Source: Prevotella sp. (GTDB lineage: Bacteria > Bacteroidota > Bacteroidia > Bacteroidales > Bacteroidaceae). Taken from it: a stretch of 64,000 bases of DNA. Within the stretch, counting starts at the first letter, position 1; each line of letters starts with the position of its first letter. The notes under the pieces were generated by a model that made no database searches, was not told the DNA's origin, and saw only the letters and a program-made list of their open reading frames with translations. The translations under genes and the position numbers were made by a program. The stretch spans positions 62,001 to 126,000 of the forward strand of contig JAFVHN010000006.1 of assembly GCA_017474515.1 (NCBI GenBank), in the 5' to 3' direction. This document shows positions 50,040 to 59,242 of this stretch, one piece after another.

Positions 50040-51430
50040 ATGAATTCATCACAACCCTCAACGACTTCCTTTGGGGATATTTCCTCATTGCAGGGCTCAT
50101 TGCCTGCGGGTTGTGGTTCACTTTGAAGACCAAGGGCGTCCAGTTCCGCATGGTGGGCGAGATGTTCCGGCTATTGGTCGATTCCTCCACGTCGGCCAAA
50201 GACACCCGCCATGTGTCGTCGTTCCAGGCTTTCGCCGTTTCGGTGGCCACCCGCGTGGGCACCGGCAACCTTGCAGGAGTGGCCACCGCCATTGCCGTGG
50301 GCGGCCCGGGAGCCGTCTTCTGGATGTGGGTGATAGCCCTCATCGGTGCGGCCACCGCCTTTGTGGAGTCCACGCTTGGGCAGTTGTTCAAGCAGAAACA
50401 CCGCGACTCGTTCATTGGCGGGCCGGCCTATTACATCCGCCGTGGCCTCCATAACCGCTGGATGTCGATGCTTTTCGCCGTGCTCCTCACCATTACTTTC
50501 GGCCTGTCCTACAATTCCATCCAGAGCAACACCATTTGCGGGGCCATGAACCATGTCTTCGGCTTGTCGCCCCTGTGGATGGGAATGTTGCTTGTGGTTC
50601 TTTCCCTGTTTATCGTTTTCGGTGGCATCCAGCGCATTGCCCGCGTCAGTGCTGTGCTGGTGCCCGTCATGGCCGTCGGCTATTTCCTGCTGGCCTTCTT
50701 CGTGGTGGTCACCAATATCGACCAACTCCCACATGTGCTCTATGTCATTGTGGCTGATGCTTTTGGTTTGGAACAGGTGGCCGGCGGAAGCCTCGGAGCC
50801 ACGATGATGATTGGCGTGAAACGCGGCCTCTTCAGCAATGAGGCGGGAGAGGGCAGTGCCCCCAATGTGGCTTCCACCGCAGCTGTGTCGCATCCCGTCA
50901 AACAAGGGCTCATCCAGTCGTTGGGTGTTTTCACCGACACGCTCCTGGTATGCTCGTGTACGGCATTCATCATTCTCATGAGCGGCCTCTACCAAAACCC
51001 GGAACTGACAGGCATTGCGCTCACTCAGTCAGCACTTTATGCCGAGGTGGGCGTTTTCGGCCCCTTTTTCGTTGCCATCGCCATTTTTTTGTTCGCTTTT
51101 TCCTCCATCATCGGCAATTACTATTATGGCGAAGCCAACATCCGTTTCATCACCTCCAATCCCTATGTGATGACCGTCTATCGCATCTTTTCCGGGGGCG
51201 TCATGGTGATGTTTGGCGCCTTGTCAAGCCTTCAGCTGGTGTGGAATCTCGGCGACCTCTGCATGGCTTTGTTGACAGCCTGCAACCTCGTCGCCATTCT
51301 CCAGCTTGGCAAATATGCCTTCCGCCTGCTCGATGATTACCGCAGCCAGAAACGCCGCGGCATCAAGGAGCCAACCTTCCACCGAAGCCAGTTGCCGGAG
51401 ATAGAAAAAGATTTGGAGTGTTGGGAGTAA
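50036..51430 (+). CDS. Alanine/glycine:cation symporter (AGCS family)
   Basis: 464 aa with about 10-11 membrane segments. Family signatures are AFAVSVATRVGTGNLAGVAT, FWMWVIALIGAATAFVESTL and GVKRGLFSNEAGEGSAPNVA. It takes up alanine or glycine with Na+ or H+ across the inner membrane. Slightly unusual: the motif has TRVGTGN where most have GRVGTGN. Cotranslated with the TPR gene through the ATGA overlap, though no functional link between them is evident. Confidence 0.92.
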   Translation: MNEFITTLNDFLWGYFLIAGLIACGLWFTLKTKGVQFRMVGEMFRLLVDSSTSAKDTRHVSSFQAFAVSVATRVGTGNLAGVATAIAVGGPGAVFWMWVIALIGAATAFVESTLGQLFKQKHRDSFIGGPAYYIRRGLHNRWMSMLFAVLLTITFGLSYNSIQSNTICGAMNHVFGLSPLWMGMLLVVLSLFIVFGGIQRIARVSAVLVPVMAVGYFLLAFFVVVTNIDQLPHVLYVIVADAFGLEQVAGGSLGATMMIGVKRGLFSNEAGEGSAPNVASTAAVSHPVKQGLIQSLGVFTDTLLVCSCTAFIILMSGLYQNPELTGIALTQSALYAEVGVFGPFFVAIAIFLFAFSSIIGNYYYGEANIRFITSNPYVMTVYRIFSGGVMVMFGALSSLQLVWNLGDLCMALLTACNLVAILQLGKYAFRLLDDYRSQKRRGIKEPTFHRSQLPEIEKDLECWE

Positions 51431-51467
51431 ATAGGCTGTTCCTTTTCGCCCCTTCCCTTGTTTATTT

Positions 51468-51668
51468 TTGTCAATATTTTTCAAGACAGACAACACCTTC
51501 CGGCGAGTTTCATTGAAGTAAACTGCGAGTTTCATTGAAGAAAACTCGGAGTTTCACCGCATAAAACTCCTCGAAAAATGCAGTCAAACTATTTGTGTTT
51601 TGCAAGTCGTTGATTGCCAGTATCTTAAAAACAGTCGTATTTGCCGATTATTGTCAATATTTTTGACA
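51468..51668 (+). repeat. 185-bp-period repeat family, divergent copy D (183 bp)
   Basis: Direct repeats TTGTCAATATTTTT at 51468 and 51651 are 183 bp apart. The GACCGCAAATTT palindrome is replaced by a different block with GAGTTTCATTGAAG repeated (51505-51540) and CGGAGTTTCACCGC, ending in AAAACTCCTCG. Downstream AAGTCGTTGATTGCCAG (51604-51620) matches the CAAGTCGTTGAT segment of copy B. Plus orientation, upstream of LRR gene 2. The rest of 51431-51870 holds only the -7 motif at 51823-51830. Confidence 0.65.
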
Positions 51669-51822
51669 AAAACTATCCACCTGTCTCACTGGCTATCCGG
51701 CCCTTCCCGTCCGTTTTTTTTCTAATCACAGGACAGGCGGAACTTGTTTGCTTTTTTCCTTTATTTTCGTCCCCAATCAACTTTTTTCCTGTCACCATAC
51801 ACGCTGTTTCAGAAAAAATAAC

Positions 51823-51830
51823 TATATTTG
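51823..51830 (+). promoter_or_regulatory. -7 motif TATATTTG upstream of LRR gene 2
   Basis: TATATTTG, 41 nt before the ATG at 51871. Confidence 0.55.
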
Positions 51831-51870
51831 CAAAATGAAAACATATTAACTATCTAAAAACCACAAAATC

Positions 51871-54699
51871 ATGTACAAGAAATCTTTTTTCAATGCCTTT
51901 GCGGTGGGGGGTAAAACGCGCCTTTTCCTGTTGACCATCTTCTTTTTGTTAACAGGAACCATGAGCATTCAAGCCGCCGCTTATTATTATGTAAAGATTG
52001 GCGGCGTGGAAATAACAAGCAACAACTATAACAATCTCAACTCGACGACGATTCCCGCACTGAAGAGTGGAACAATCACTTGCGACTTCGCTACCAGAGT
52101 ACTGACACTGACCAATGTGACACTGACACCCGGCAGCGGGAAGCACGCCTTGGAACTTGAAATGGATTATCAAATACGCTTTTATGGAACCAATACCATT
52201 ACTACGGCAGGCGCCTCAGCCATCAGAATAGAAGATCTTCGCTTTTACAGCGTTCTTGACGTGGTGAACGGCACCACTACCATTAACGCAGGCAACCAGG
52301 GCATCATCCTGGATGACGATGACTATAGCCAAGGCTTGGACATCCAAGGAGCAGGCTCGCTGGTTATCAAAGCCAACAATAATTACCCTGCCATTGAGAA
52401 TAAATATAAAAAACCAGATTTAACTTTCAGGGGACAAATAAAAGCCGACATCTACGGGAAACGGGGTGCTGTAAAAAATATGAATTTGGTATTTCTCCAT
52501 GCACCATCCTACAACTATGAAGTTACTTTCAGGGCCACCAACAACAGCAGCTACCCCGTAATCCAAGGATGCTCTTTTACAGCTTGGGACAACAACAGCT
52601 ATCCCTCTTATACCACCAATGGTGAAAACGTTGTCGTGGAGGCGGCCATACTGAAACCCTGGGGGGGTACCTACAACAGCACTAAAGCATCCATTGTCAA
52701 CTCCTCGGGAGCGTCGATATATAACCAGGACATCTTAGTCAGCACGAACTATAAAGCATTGTTGACCGAGCCTTTTTTCTACGATGAAAACTTCCGATCC
52801 TACCTGCAGACCCTCTACAGCAAGATGTACATTACCGAGAGCGACGTGAATGCGCGCACATCCCTCAACTGTAGCGGAAAAAACATTACATATCTGGAGG
52901 GCATACAATTTTTCACAAAGCTCAAGACGCTCAACTGCTCGAACAATCACCTCTATTACCTCACGGATTATTTAACAAATAATCCTGACCTCACCACCAT
53001 TGACTGCAGCAACAATCCGTTCAACACCCTTACCATCAACAACATGTCGCTGACATCACTGACATGCAACAACTGCACGAGGCTCTCCTCGCTCGACTGC
53101 AGCAGCAACAAGCTGTCAACGCTGAATGTGACGGGTTGTTCCAGCTTGTACACACTGAAATGCGGCAACAACAGCTTCACATCCCTGGCAGTCAAGAACC
53201 TGCCCTATCTGGAAACACTCGACTGCAGCAACAACACGTCGATGACCTCGCTCGACTGCAGCTATAATGTGCTGACCTCGCTCAACGTGAGCGGATGCAG
53301 CAAGCTGACCACACTCACCAACAAGGGCAACAAGTTCACCTCGCTCACCATCAACGGCTTTACCAAGCTGGCCACGCTCAACTGCAGCGAAAGCGCCAAA
53401 CTCAACAATCTCGACTGCAAGAACAATGCCCTGACGTCGCTTACGCTCAATGACTGCGGCGTGCTGAAGACGCTCAACTGCTCTGGCAACAAGTTCACTC
53501 AACTGGATGTAAGCGGCGTGGGAGTCTTGACAACGCTCAACTGCTCGAACAACACGCTGATGACCAAGCTCGACTGCTCGTACAACAACATTTCATCGCT
53601 CACGGTCAGCGGTTGCACAAAACTTGCCACATTGTATTGCAACCATAACCAGCTGACAAGCTTCAGCCCGTCGCTCTCGGCACTGACCTCGCTGACGTGC
53701 AACAACAACCTGCTGACCTCGCTGAGCATTGCCAACTGCCCCAATCTTGCCTATCTATACTGCGGCAGCAACAAGCTCACCACGCTCGACGTGAAAGGCT
53801 CGTCAAGCTCGATGAAGAAGCTGGCGAAACTCGACATCGGTTACAACACAAATCTCAAAACGGTTTATTGCCAGTATAACCCCATTCAGCAAATCGAGGC
53901 CGGCGGATGCACGGCACTTGAAACACTGCGCTGCGGCTACAACAACAAGAACCTGACAACCCTCAACCTGACTGACTGCACCGTACTGAAGGAACTGGAC
54001 ATTACCAACAGCAACCTCGCCTCGCTCAACCTTTCACAGTTCTCCAACTTAGCGACACTCATCTGCAACAATGGCTTTAACGGGAACAGCAACAACCCCA
54101 TCTATAACTTTTCGGCTTGCACAAAGCTGAAAACGCTGAAGTGCCAAAATGTTAAGCTCAGTTCCCTCTACCTGCCCTACAACACCATGTTAGAGGTGTT
54201 GGATTGTTCACAGAACTCTCTCACAGCACTCGACCTCAGGAGTAACACGTCCATCAAGGAGATAGTTTGTTATGGTAATGTCATCAAAACCATCTCACTG
54301 CCGGTTAATCCCTTATACTTAGAGAAGCTGCATTGCCAGTATAATGCCATTGGCGAGAGCGCGATGAGCGACATCGTCAGCAAGCTGCCCAACAGGACGG
54401 GATTGAACACGAGTGGCTCGCTCTGCGTCTATTACTCATACGGAAGCGGCAATTATGAGCAGAATGTATGCACGACGCAGAATGTCGCCGACGCTTTGCA
54501 GAAAAACTGGAAGACTTACAAGACCTCCAACCACACGTCGTTTGACCTTTACGAAGGCGTGTTCACCATTCCAACTGCCATCATCGCGGCAGAAACCGAC
54601 AACGACAATGACGGTCCGCTCTATAACCTCAGCGGACAGCGTGTGGGCAATGACTACAAAGGCATTGTCATAAAGAATGGTAAGAAAATAAGGAAGTAG
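51871..54699 (+). CDS. Secreted cysteine-ladder LRR protein 2
   Basis: 942 aa. Signal peptide (cores FLLTIFFLLTGTMSIQAAA), then a roughly 290-aa N-terminal beta-rich region (TTIPALKSGTITCDFATRVL, TNTITTAGASAIRIEDLRFY) resembling a carbohydrate-binding, beta-helix-like fold. A FYDENFRSYLQTLYSK motif equivalent to FPDGNFR leads into about 20 LRRs with Cys ladder (LNCSNNxLxxLxxSGCxKLTTL). The C-terminus ends YNLSGQRVGNDYKGIVIKNG and KKIRK, as in LRR protein 1. Surface-exposed or secreted. The LRR part is high in repeated AACTGCAGCAACAAC-like DNA that could recombine. The N-terminal region is more AT-rich than the LRR region, suggesting a mosaic origin. Confidence 0.85.
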   Translation: MYKKSFFNAFAVGGKTRLFLLTIFFLLTGTMSIQAAAYYYVKIGGVEITSNNYNNLNSTTIPALKSGTITCDFATRVLTLTNVTLTPGSGKHALELEMDYQIRFYGTNTITTAGASAIRIEDLRFYSVLDVVNGTTTINAGNQGIILDDDDYSQGLDIQGAGSLVIKANNNYPAIENKYKKPDLTFRGQIKADIYGKRGAVKNMNLVFLHAPSYNYEVTFRATNNSSYPVIQGCSFTAWDNNSYPSYTTNGENVVVEAAILKPWGGTYNSTKASIVNSSGASIYNQDILVSTNYKALLTEPFFYDENFRSYLQTLYSKMYITESDVNARTSLNCSGKNITYLEGIQFFTKLKTLNCSNNHLYYLTDYLTNNPDLTTIDCSNNPFNTLTINNMSLTSLTCNNCTRLSSLDCSSNKLSTLNVTGCSSLYTLKCGNNSFTSLAVKNLPYLETLDCSNNTSMTSLDCSYNVLTSLNVSGCSKLTTLTNKGNKFTSLTINGFTKLATLNCSESAKLNNLDCKNNALTSLTLNDCGVLKTLNCSGNKFTQLDVSGVGVLTTLNCSNNTLMTKLDCSYNNISSLTVSGCTKLATLYCNHNQLTSFSPSLSALTSLTCNNNLLTSLSIANCPNLAYLYCGSNKLTTLDVKGSSSSMKKLAKLDIGYNTNLKTVYCQYNPIQQIEAGGCTALETLRCGYNNKNLTTLNLTDCTVLKELDITNSNLASLNLSQFSNLATLICNNGFNGNSNNPIYNFSACTKLKTLKCQNVKLSSLYLPYNTMLEVLDCSQNSLTALDLRSNTSIKEIVCYGNVIKTISLPVNPLYLEKLHCQYNAIGESAMSDIVSKLPNRTGLNTSGSLCVYYSYGSGNYEQNVCTTQNVADALQKNWKTYKTSNHTSFDLYEGVFTIPTAIIAAETDNDNDGPLYNLSGQRVGNDYKGIVIKNGKKIRK

Positions 54700-54764
54700 G
54701 AATGAGGGAAGTGAAGAATGGCAGCAATGCTCACTGTCGTCTAAATTCCTAAACTCCCAAAAAT

Positions 54765-54802
54765 GAGGAACGAGGGGTTATTTTTCTAACTCCTCGTTCC
54801 TC
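54765..54802. terminator. Bidirectional terminator hairpin between LRR gene 2 and the rhodanese gene
   Basis: GAGGAACGAGGGG (54765-54777) pairs with CTCCTCGTTCCTC (54790-54802) through one G-U pair, with a T-rich loop and flanking AT. A degenerate octad remnant (CTAAATTCC) precedes it. Confidence 0.7.
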
Positions 54803-54810
54803 AATTCTAA

Positions 54811-55869
54811 TTACTCGTAGTGCCGTATTCTCACATCGATGCCGTCGCCTTTGAGGAGGGCGGGCAGGGAACTTACGTCGGTGTTGCCGTAGTGATAGGG
54901 GAACAGCACTTTGGGCTTGATGATGCGTGCTGCCCTTGCCACCTGCTCCACGGTCATGGTATATGGCTGGTTGCAGGGCAGGAAGGCAATGTCGATGTCC
55001 TTTATTTCCGCCATCTCCGGAATGTCCTCGGTGTCGCCGGCAAAGTAGATGCGTAGTCCGTCGAGGGTGAGCACATATCCGTTGTCACGGCCTTTCGGGT
55101 GGAATTGTGTGCGGCCCTCGGTGGTGTTGTATGCCGGCACGGCTTCCACCTTGAGCCATGTTTCAAGTTCTTTCTTGTCGCCGTTGGCCATAATGGTGCC
55201 GAAGCCTGCCATGTCGGCGCAACGCTTGTTGGTGATGAGCTGCGTGTTCCCGTTCGAAAGGATGTTGATGGCCTCTTTGTCGTAATGGTCGCCGTGTTCG
55301 TGGGTTACGAAGATATAGTCGGCCTTGGGCATTGTGCTGTAGTCAACCGTGCGCTGGCCCAGTTGCCTGACCGGGTCCACCTGAATTTCGTGTCCGTCGA
55401 AGACAATCCTTACGCAGGCGTGCATCAGTGCATGGGCTTCCACCGTCTTGCCGCCGGGTGTCTTGAAGCGGTCGGTTTCAGTGGTGTCGGTGGTCACGGG
55501 CCGTTCCTCCTTCCATGCGTTGATGCCTCCTAAAAGATTGGTCACCCGGAAGCCTTCTTTGGTGAGCACGTTGGCGGCGTCCACCGACCTTCTGCCGCTA
55601 CGGCAATACACGGCCACGGGGCGTGCTTTGTCGAGTGTGGCGAGGGCTTTCTCTTTGAAGTCGCTGGCTTTCACGTCGATGTTGACGGCGCCGGCGATGT
55701 GGCCCTCGGCAAATTCCGCGGGTGTCCTTACGTCAACCAGCTGCACGTCTTCCTGTTCGATGAGTGTGGCAAACTCGTTGACTTTCGCGTTCTCAAAAGC
55801 GCCTTGGCTGCATGCCGTGTGGACGTTCAGGCCCAGCAGGGCCATGATGAATGTGAGTGCTTTTTTCAT
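54811..55869 (-). CDS. Exported rhodanese-MBL fusion protein
   Basis: 352 aa from the ATG at 55869. Signal peptide KKALTFIMALLGLNVHTACS with a possible HTAC lipobox. Rhodanese domain (about 20-120): VQLVDVRTPAEFAEGHIAGA and the active Cys in AVYCRSGRRS. The metallo-beta-lactamase domain (about 140-350) is of the UlaG-like type with FVTHEHGDHYDKEA, YVLTLDGLRIYFAGDTED and KPKVLFPYHYGN. MBL proteins fused to rhodanese often handle persulfides (ETHE1 type), but here the order is rhodanese first and the MBL is UlaG-like, so the substrate is unknown. Exported. Confidence 0.85.
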   Translation of the reverse strand: MKKALTFIMALLGLNVHTACSQGAFENAKVNEFATLIEQEDVQLVDVRTPAEFAEGHIAGAVNIDVKASDFKEKALATLDKARPVAVYCRSGRRSVDAANVLTKEGFRVTNLLGGINAWKEERPVTTDTTETDRFKTPGGKTVEAHALMHACVRIVFDGHEIQVDPVRQLGQRTVDYSTMPKADYIFVTHEHGDHYDKEAINILSNGNTQLITNKRCADMAGFGTIMANGDKKELETWLKVEAVPAYNTTEGRTQFHPKGRDNGYVLTLDGLRIYFAGDTEDIPEMAEIKDIDIAFLPCNQPYTMTVEQVARAARIIKPKVLFPYHYGNTDVSSLPALLKGDGIDVRIRHYE

Positions 55870-55916
55870 ATTATCTTGTTTTGTTAAAATACGGACAACC
55901 ACGGATGTTTTTTATT

Positions 55917-56873
55917 TCAAAATTTCTTGTTTTGTAAAATCCATTGTGATACATTTCTTTCTATGCGCGCGGCAATGTCTTCCTCCGAGGCGGCTTTGTT
56001 GAATTTCTCGCCTGTGATGTGCTCGTAGAGCTCAATGTATCTTTCGCTCACCGACAGGGCGTATTCGTCGGTGATTTCGGGCATCTGCTGCCCCGGCTCG
56101 TTCATGAAGTTGTGTTCAATGAGCCATTGCCTCACAAATTCCTTCGACAGTTGCCGTTGCGGTTCGCCTTTTGCCAGCTTTTCCTCATAGCCGTCGGCGT
56201 AGAAATATCGGCTGGAGTCGGGTGTGTGGATTTCGTCGATGAGGAAAACTTTTCCGTCGCGCTTGCCAAACTCATATTTCGTGTCCACGAGTATAAGTCC
56301 TTGGCGCGCAGCTATTTCCTGTCCCCGTGCAAAGATGCGGCGGGTGTAGTCCTCCATCACTTCATAGTCCTCGCGACTAACGATTCCCTGGCTGATGATT
56401 TCCTCCCGTGAGATGTTCATGTCGTGTCCCTCGTCGGCCTTTGTCGTGGGCGTGATGATGGGTTGTGGGAATCGTTCGTTCTCGCGCATGCCGTCGGGCA
56501 GAGTCACTCCGCACAGCTGTCGGCATCCGTTTTTATATTCGCGCCAAGCCGATCCGGTCAGGATGCTTCTTATAATCATTTCCACGCGGAAGCCCTCACA
56601 TTTAAGGCCCACCGTCACCATGGGGTCGGGGGTGGCCAGTTTCCAGTTGGGGCAGATGTCGGTGGTGGTGTCAAGGAATTTGGCTGCTATCTGGTTGAGC
56701 ACCTGTCCCTTGTAGGGAATACCTTTTGGCAGCACCACGTCGAAGGCCGAGATGCGGTCGGTGGCTACCATCACCAGCAGGTCGTCGTTGATGTTGTAAA
56801 CGTCGCGCACCTTGCCATGGTAAACGCTCTTTTGTCCTTCAAAATTGAAGTCGGTTCTTGTCAATGCTTTCAT
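55917..56873 (-). CDS. purC: SAICAR synthase PurC
   Basis: 318 aa. Phosphoribosylaminoimidazole-succinocarboxamide synthase of purine biosynthesis. Signatures: [60 protein letters not shown] and [34 protein letters not shown]. It is the long, eukaryote-like type common in Bacteroidetes. The upstream gap (56874-57046) is a composite intercistronic repeat from phoH. Confidence 0.96.
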   Translation of the reverse strand: MKALTRTDFNFEGQKSVYHGKVRDVYNINDDLLVMVATDRISAFDVVLPKGIPYKGQVLNQIAAKFLDTTTDICPNWKLATPDPMVTVGLKCEGFRVEMIIRSILTGSAWREYKNGCRQLCGVTLPDGMRENERFPQPIITPTTKADEGHDMNISREEIISQGIVSREDYEVMEDYTRRIFARGQEIAARQGLILVDTKYEFGKRDGKVFLIDEIHTPDSSRYFYADGYEEKLAKGEPQRQLSKEFVRQWLIEHNFMNEPGQQMPEITDEYALSVSERYIELYEHITGEKFNKAASEEDIAARIERNVSQWILQNKKF

Positions 56874-56914
56874 TTTATTGTGGAATTATAGTTTCTTTTC
56901 ACTTTTCATTTTTT

Positions 56915-57052
56915 TTGTAGTTCAGGAGTTCAGGAGTTCAGGAGTTCAGACGTTACTAATGGTACAGCCTTTTTCAACTTTTCAACTTTTAATATTTCAA
57001 CTTTTCAATGGCGGTAGAAAATTTTTCACTCTTCACTCTTCACTCTTCACTT
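56915..57052 (-). repeat. Composite intercistronic repeat between phoH and purC
   Basis: Minus strand, from phoH: heptads AAGTGAAGAGTGAAGAG, then AAAATTTTCTACCGCCATTG, AAAAGTTGAAAAGTTG units, then TTAGTAACGTC and four TGAACTCC octads toward the purC start. Same order and polarity as the copies at 1641 and 21136. The phoH C-terminus (KSEEFFK) falls in the heptads. Confidence 0.7.
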
Positions 57053-58009
57053 AAAAAACTCTTCACTTTTTCCCGTCTTATCGAATTGCTCATAGGCGTT
57101 GACGATGCGGGTGACGAGCTTGTGTCTCACGATGTCTTTCTTCGTCAGTTCTACGAACGAGATGCCCTCGATGCCCTTCAGCACCCGTATGGCCTCCCTG
57201 AGTCCGCTCTTCGACTCGTGGGGCAGGTCTATTTGCGTCATGTCGCCCGTTACGATCATCTTCGTGTTCCAGCCCATTCGCGTGAGAAACATGCGGAGCT
57301 GAGCCGGCGTGGTGTTTTGCGCTTCATCCAGAATGACCACGGCATCGCTCAGTGTCCGTCCGCGCATGAAGGCCAGCGGCGCTATCTGTATGACGTGCTT
57401 CTCCATCATGTCCTGTAGTTTTACGGCCGGAATCATGTCTTCCAGCGCATCGTAGAGCGGTTGCAGGTAGGGGTCTATCTTTTCTTTCATGTCGCCGGGA
57501 AGGAATCCCAGTTTCTCACCGGCCTCCACCGCGGGACGGCTGAGAATGATTTTCTTAGCCTGCTTCTCCTTGAGCGCCCTTACGGCCAATGCTATGCTCA
57601 GGTATGTCTTGCCCGTTCCTGCCGGTCCCACGGCAAACACCATGTCGTCTTTCTCGAAGGCGTCCACCAGTTTCTGCTGGTTTTCGCTACGGCTCTTGAT
57701 GGGCCGCCCCGACATGCTATAAACCACCACGCCCTTCACCGCCTCGTCTTTGGTTTTTTCGCCGTTGACGATGGCCAGGATGTCTTCTTCGGTAATGCGG
57801 TTGAACCTATAGACATGGCGGCGCATGGCTTCCACTTGCTGTTCCAATAGCCTTGTCTGCTCCTCGTCGCCGATGACGCGAAGGACGTTGTCGCGCGCCA
57901 CGATGCGCAACTTGGGGTGGAGGGCCTTCAGCATCTGAAGGTGCGAATTGCCCACCCCGTAGAATACCACGGGGTCGATATCTTCTAATACAATATGCTT
58001 TTCTAACAC
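57047..58009 (-). CDS. PhoH-family ATPase
   Basis: 320 aa. N-terminal KH-like part (LEDIDPVVFYGVGNSHLQML), then a P-loop domain with Walker A GPAGTGKT, Walker B VVILDEAQNT and IVTGDMTQIDLPHESKSG. PhoL-type, thought to act in RNA or ribosome metabolism. The -7 motif TAATTTTG lies at 58029-58036 and leaves a leader of about 13 nt. The last seven residues are encoded in a heptad repeat (see 56915-57052). Confidence 0.93.
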   Translation of the reverse strand: MLEKHIVLEDIDPVVFYGVGNSHLQMLKALHPKLRIVARDNVLRVIGDEEQTRLLEQQVEAMRRHVYRFNRITEEDILAIVNGEKTKDEAVKGVVVYSMSGRPIKSRSENQQKLVDAFEKDDMVFAVGPAGTGKTYLSIALAVRALKEKQAKKIILSRPAVEAGEKLGFLPGDMKEKIDPYLQPLYDALEDMIPAVKLQDMMEKHVIQIAPLAFMRGRTLSDAVVILDEAQNTTPAQLRMFLTRMGWNTKMIVTGDMTQIDLPHESKSGLREAIRVLKGIEGISFVELTKKDIVRHKLVTRIVNAYEQFDKTGKSEEFFK

Positions 58010-58028
58010 TGTTTTTCCAATTTGCCTG

Positions 58029-58036
58029 CAAAATTA
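58029..58036 (-). promoter_or_regulatory. -7 motif TAATTTTG of phoH
   Basis: Minus-strand TAATTTTG, consensus -7 box, about 20 nt before the phoH ATG. Confidence 0.5.
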
Positions 58037-58137
58037 AACATTCTCGGCGACATGGCCATCATTTTTGTACGGATTTTTCCTTGTCAGAAGTGCAACATGA
58101 CGCCTCGAGGAAGGTAAGGCTGCAAGTTCTACGCTCT

Positions 58138-58971
58138 TTACGGGATGGGCTGGGGATGCACCATTCCTTCAACAGGAGCCCGTAACTGCCAGAAAGCCAC
58201 GGCTGCCGCCGCCGCCACGTTGAGCGAATCTACCGAGTGCGACATCGGTATGCGCACCACATAGTCGGTCTGTGCGATGACCTCCTTAGGCAATCCGTCG
58301 CCCTCGGTGCCCATGACGATGGCCAGGCGTGGTTCGGCCATGAGCGCAGGGTGGTCAATGGGCACGCTGTTGTCGGTGAGCGCCATGGCAGCCGTCTTGA
58401 AACCCTGTTCCGAAAGGCTGGAAATATCATCGTCGAGCCACGTCCAGGGCACCAGGAACACCGACCCCATCGACACGCGCACCGCCCTTCGGTTCAGGGG
58501 GTCGCAGGAGTCGCGGGTGAGCAGCACGCCGTCGATGCCGAGTGCTGCCGCCGAACGGAAAATGGCCCCGATGTTGGTGGTATCGGTGACGCCCTTGATG
58601 ACCACGATGCGGCGTGCATTGCGGCAAATGGTTTCCACCGGTTGTGGGGAGGGGCGGCGCATGGCGCATAGCACGCCGCGTGTTAGCGTATAGCCCGTCA
58701 GCTGGCCGAGCAGTTCGCGCGACCCCGTGTAAACAGGAATGTCGCGGCATTGCTCAATGATGTCGCGGGCATCGCCGACGATGTGCTTTTCCTCGCATAG
58801 CAGGGCCACCGGCAGCAGGCCGGCAGACAGTGCCACGCGGATGACCTTGGGACTCTCGGCAATGAAAATGCCCTTCTCGGGCTCCAGGCGGTTGCGCAGC
58901 TGGGCTTCGGTGAGCGAGCCGAACATGGCGACTCCAGAATCTTGTAGTGATGTAATATGAATAACTGGCAT
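58138..58971 (-). CDS. SpoU/TrmH-type RNA 2'-O-methyltransferase
   Basis: 277 aa from the ATG at 58971, since the -7 box at 59000-59007 makes the upstream frame start untranslated. The N-terminal substrate-binding domain has QLRNRLEPEKGIFIAESPKV. The SPOUT knot motifs are NIGAIFRSAAALGIDGVLLT (motif 1), LAIVMGTEGDGLPKEV (motif 2) and VRIPMSHSVDSLNVAAAAAV (motif 3). It methylates ribose in tRNA or rRNA; the exact target is not given by sequence. Probably monocistronic. Confidence 0.9.
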   Translation of the reverse strand: MPVIHITSLQDSGVAMFGSLTEAQLRNRLEPEKGIFIAESPKVIRVALSAGLLPVALLCEEKHIVGDARDIIEQCRDIPVYTGSRELLGQLTGYTLTRGVLCAMRRPSPQPVETICRNARRIVVIKGVTDTTNIGAIFRSAAALGIDGVLLTRDSCDPLNRRAVRVSMGSVFLVPWTWLDDDISSLSEQGFKTAAMALTDNSVPIDHPALMAEPRLAIVMGTEGDGLPKEVIAQTDYVVRIPMSHSVDSLNVAAAAAVAFWQLRAPVEGMVHPQPIP

Positions 58972-58999
58972 AACGTTTTCTAAGTACTGCTTTTGTCTG

Positions 59000-59007
59000 C
59001 AAAAATA
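59000..59007 (-). promoter_or_regulatory. -7 motif TATTTTTG of the SpoU methylase gene
   Basis: Minus-strand TATTTTTG with a leader of about 22 nt; it excludes the longer in-frame start at 59010. Confidence 0.55.
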
Positions 59008-59186
59008 CAAATTATATCTCAGACGCCGCCTGTTTTAGGCAAAAAGATTGGCATCCATCCCGATTTTCTCCGTCCTGCCGAGTCCTGACTTACGTTCAAT
59101 TAGCAATTCGGCCGTAGTGAATATCAACATTTTTCATGCGAAATAATTGATAACTTCCCGATTTGGAAACGTTTTTCATGCAAATG

Positions 59187-59217
59187 TTGTGTGTTTCGTT
59201 GAAAAGCCGTATCTTTG
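59187..59217 (+). promoter_or_regulatory. Promoter (G)TTG-N20-TATCTTTG of the 95-aa lipoprotein gene
   Basis: TTG at 59187-59189, 20-nt spacer, TATCTTTG at 59210-59217, about 25 nt before the ATG at 59243. Confidence 0.65.
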
Positions 59218-59242
59218 TAGTCGATTTGAATAACCTTTAATT

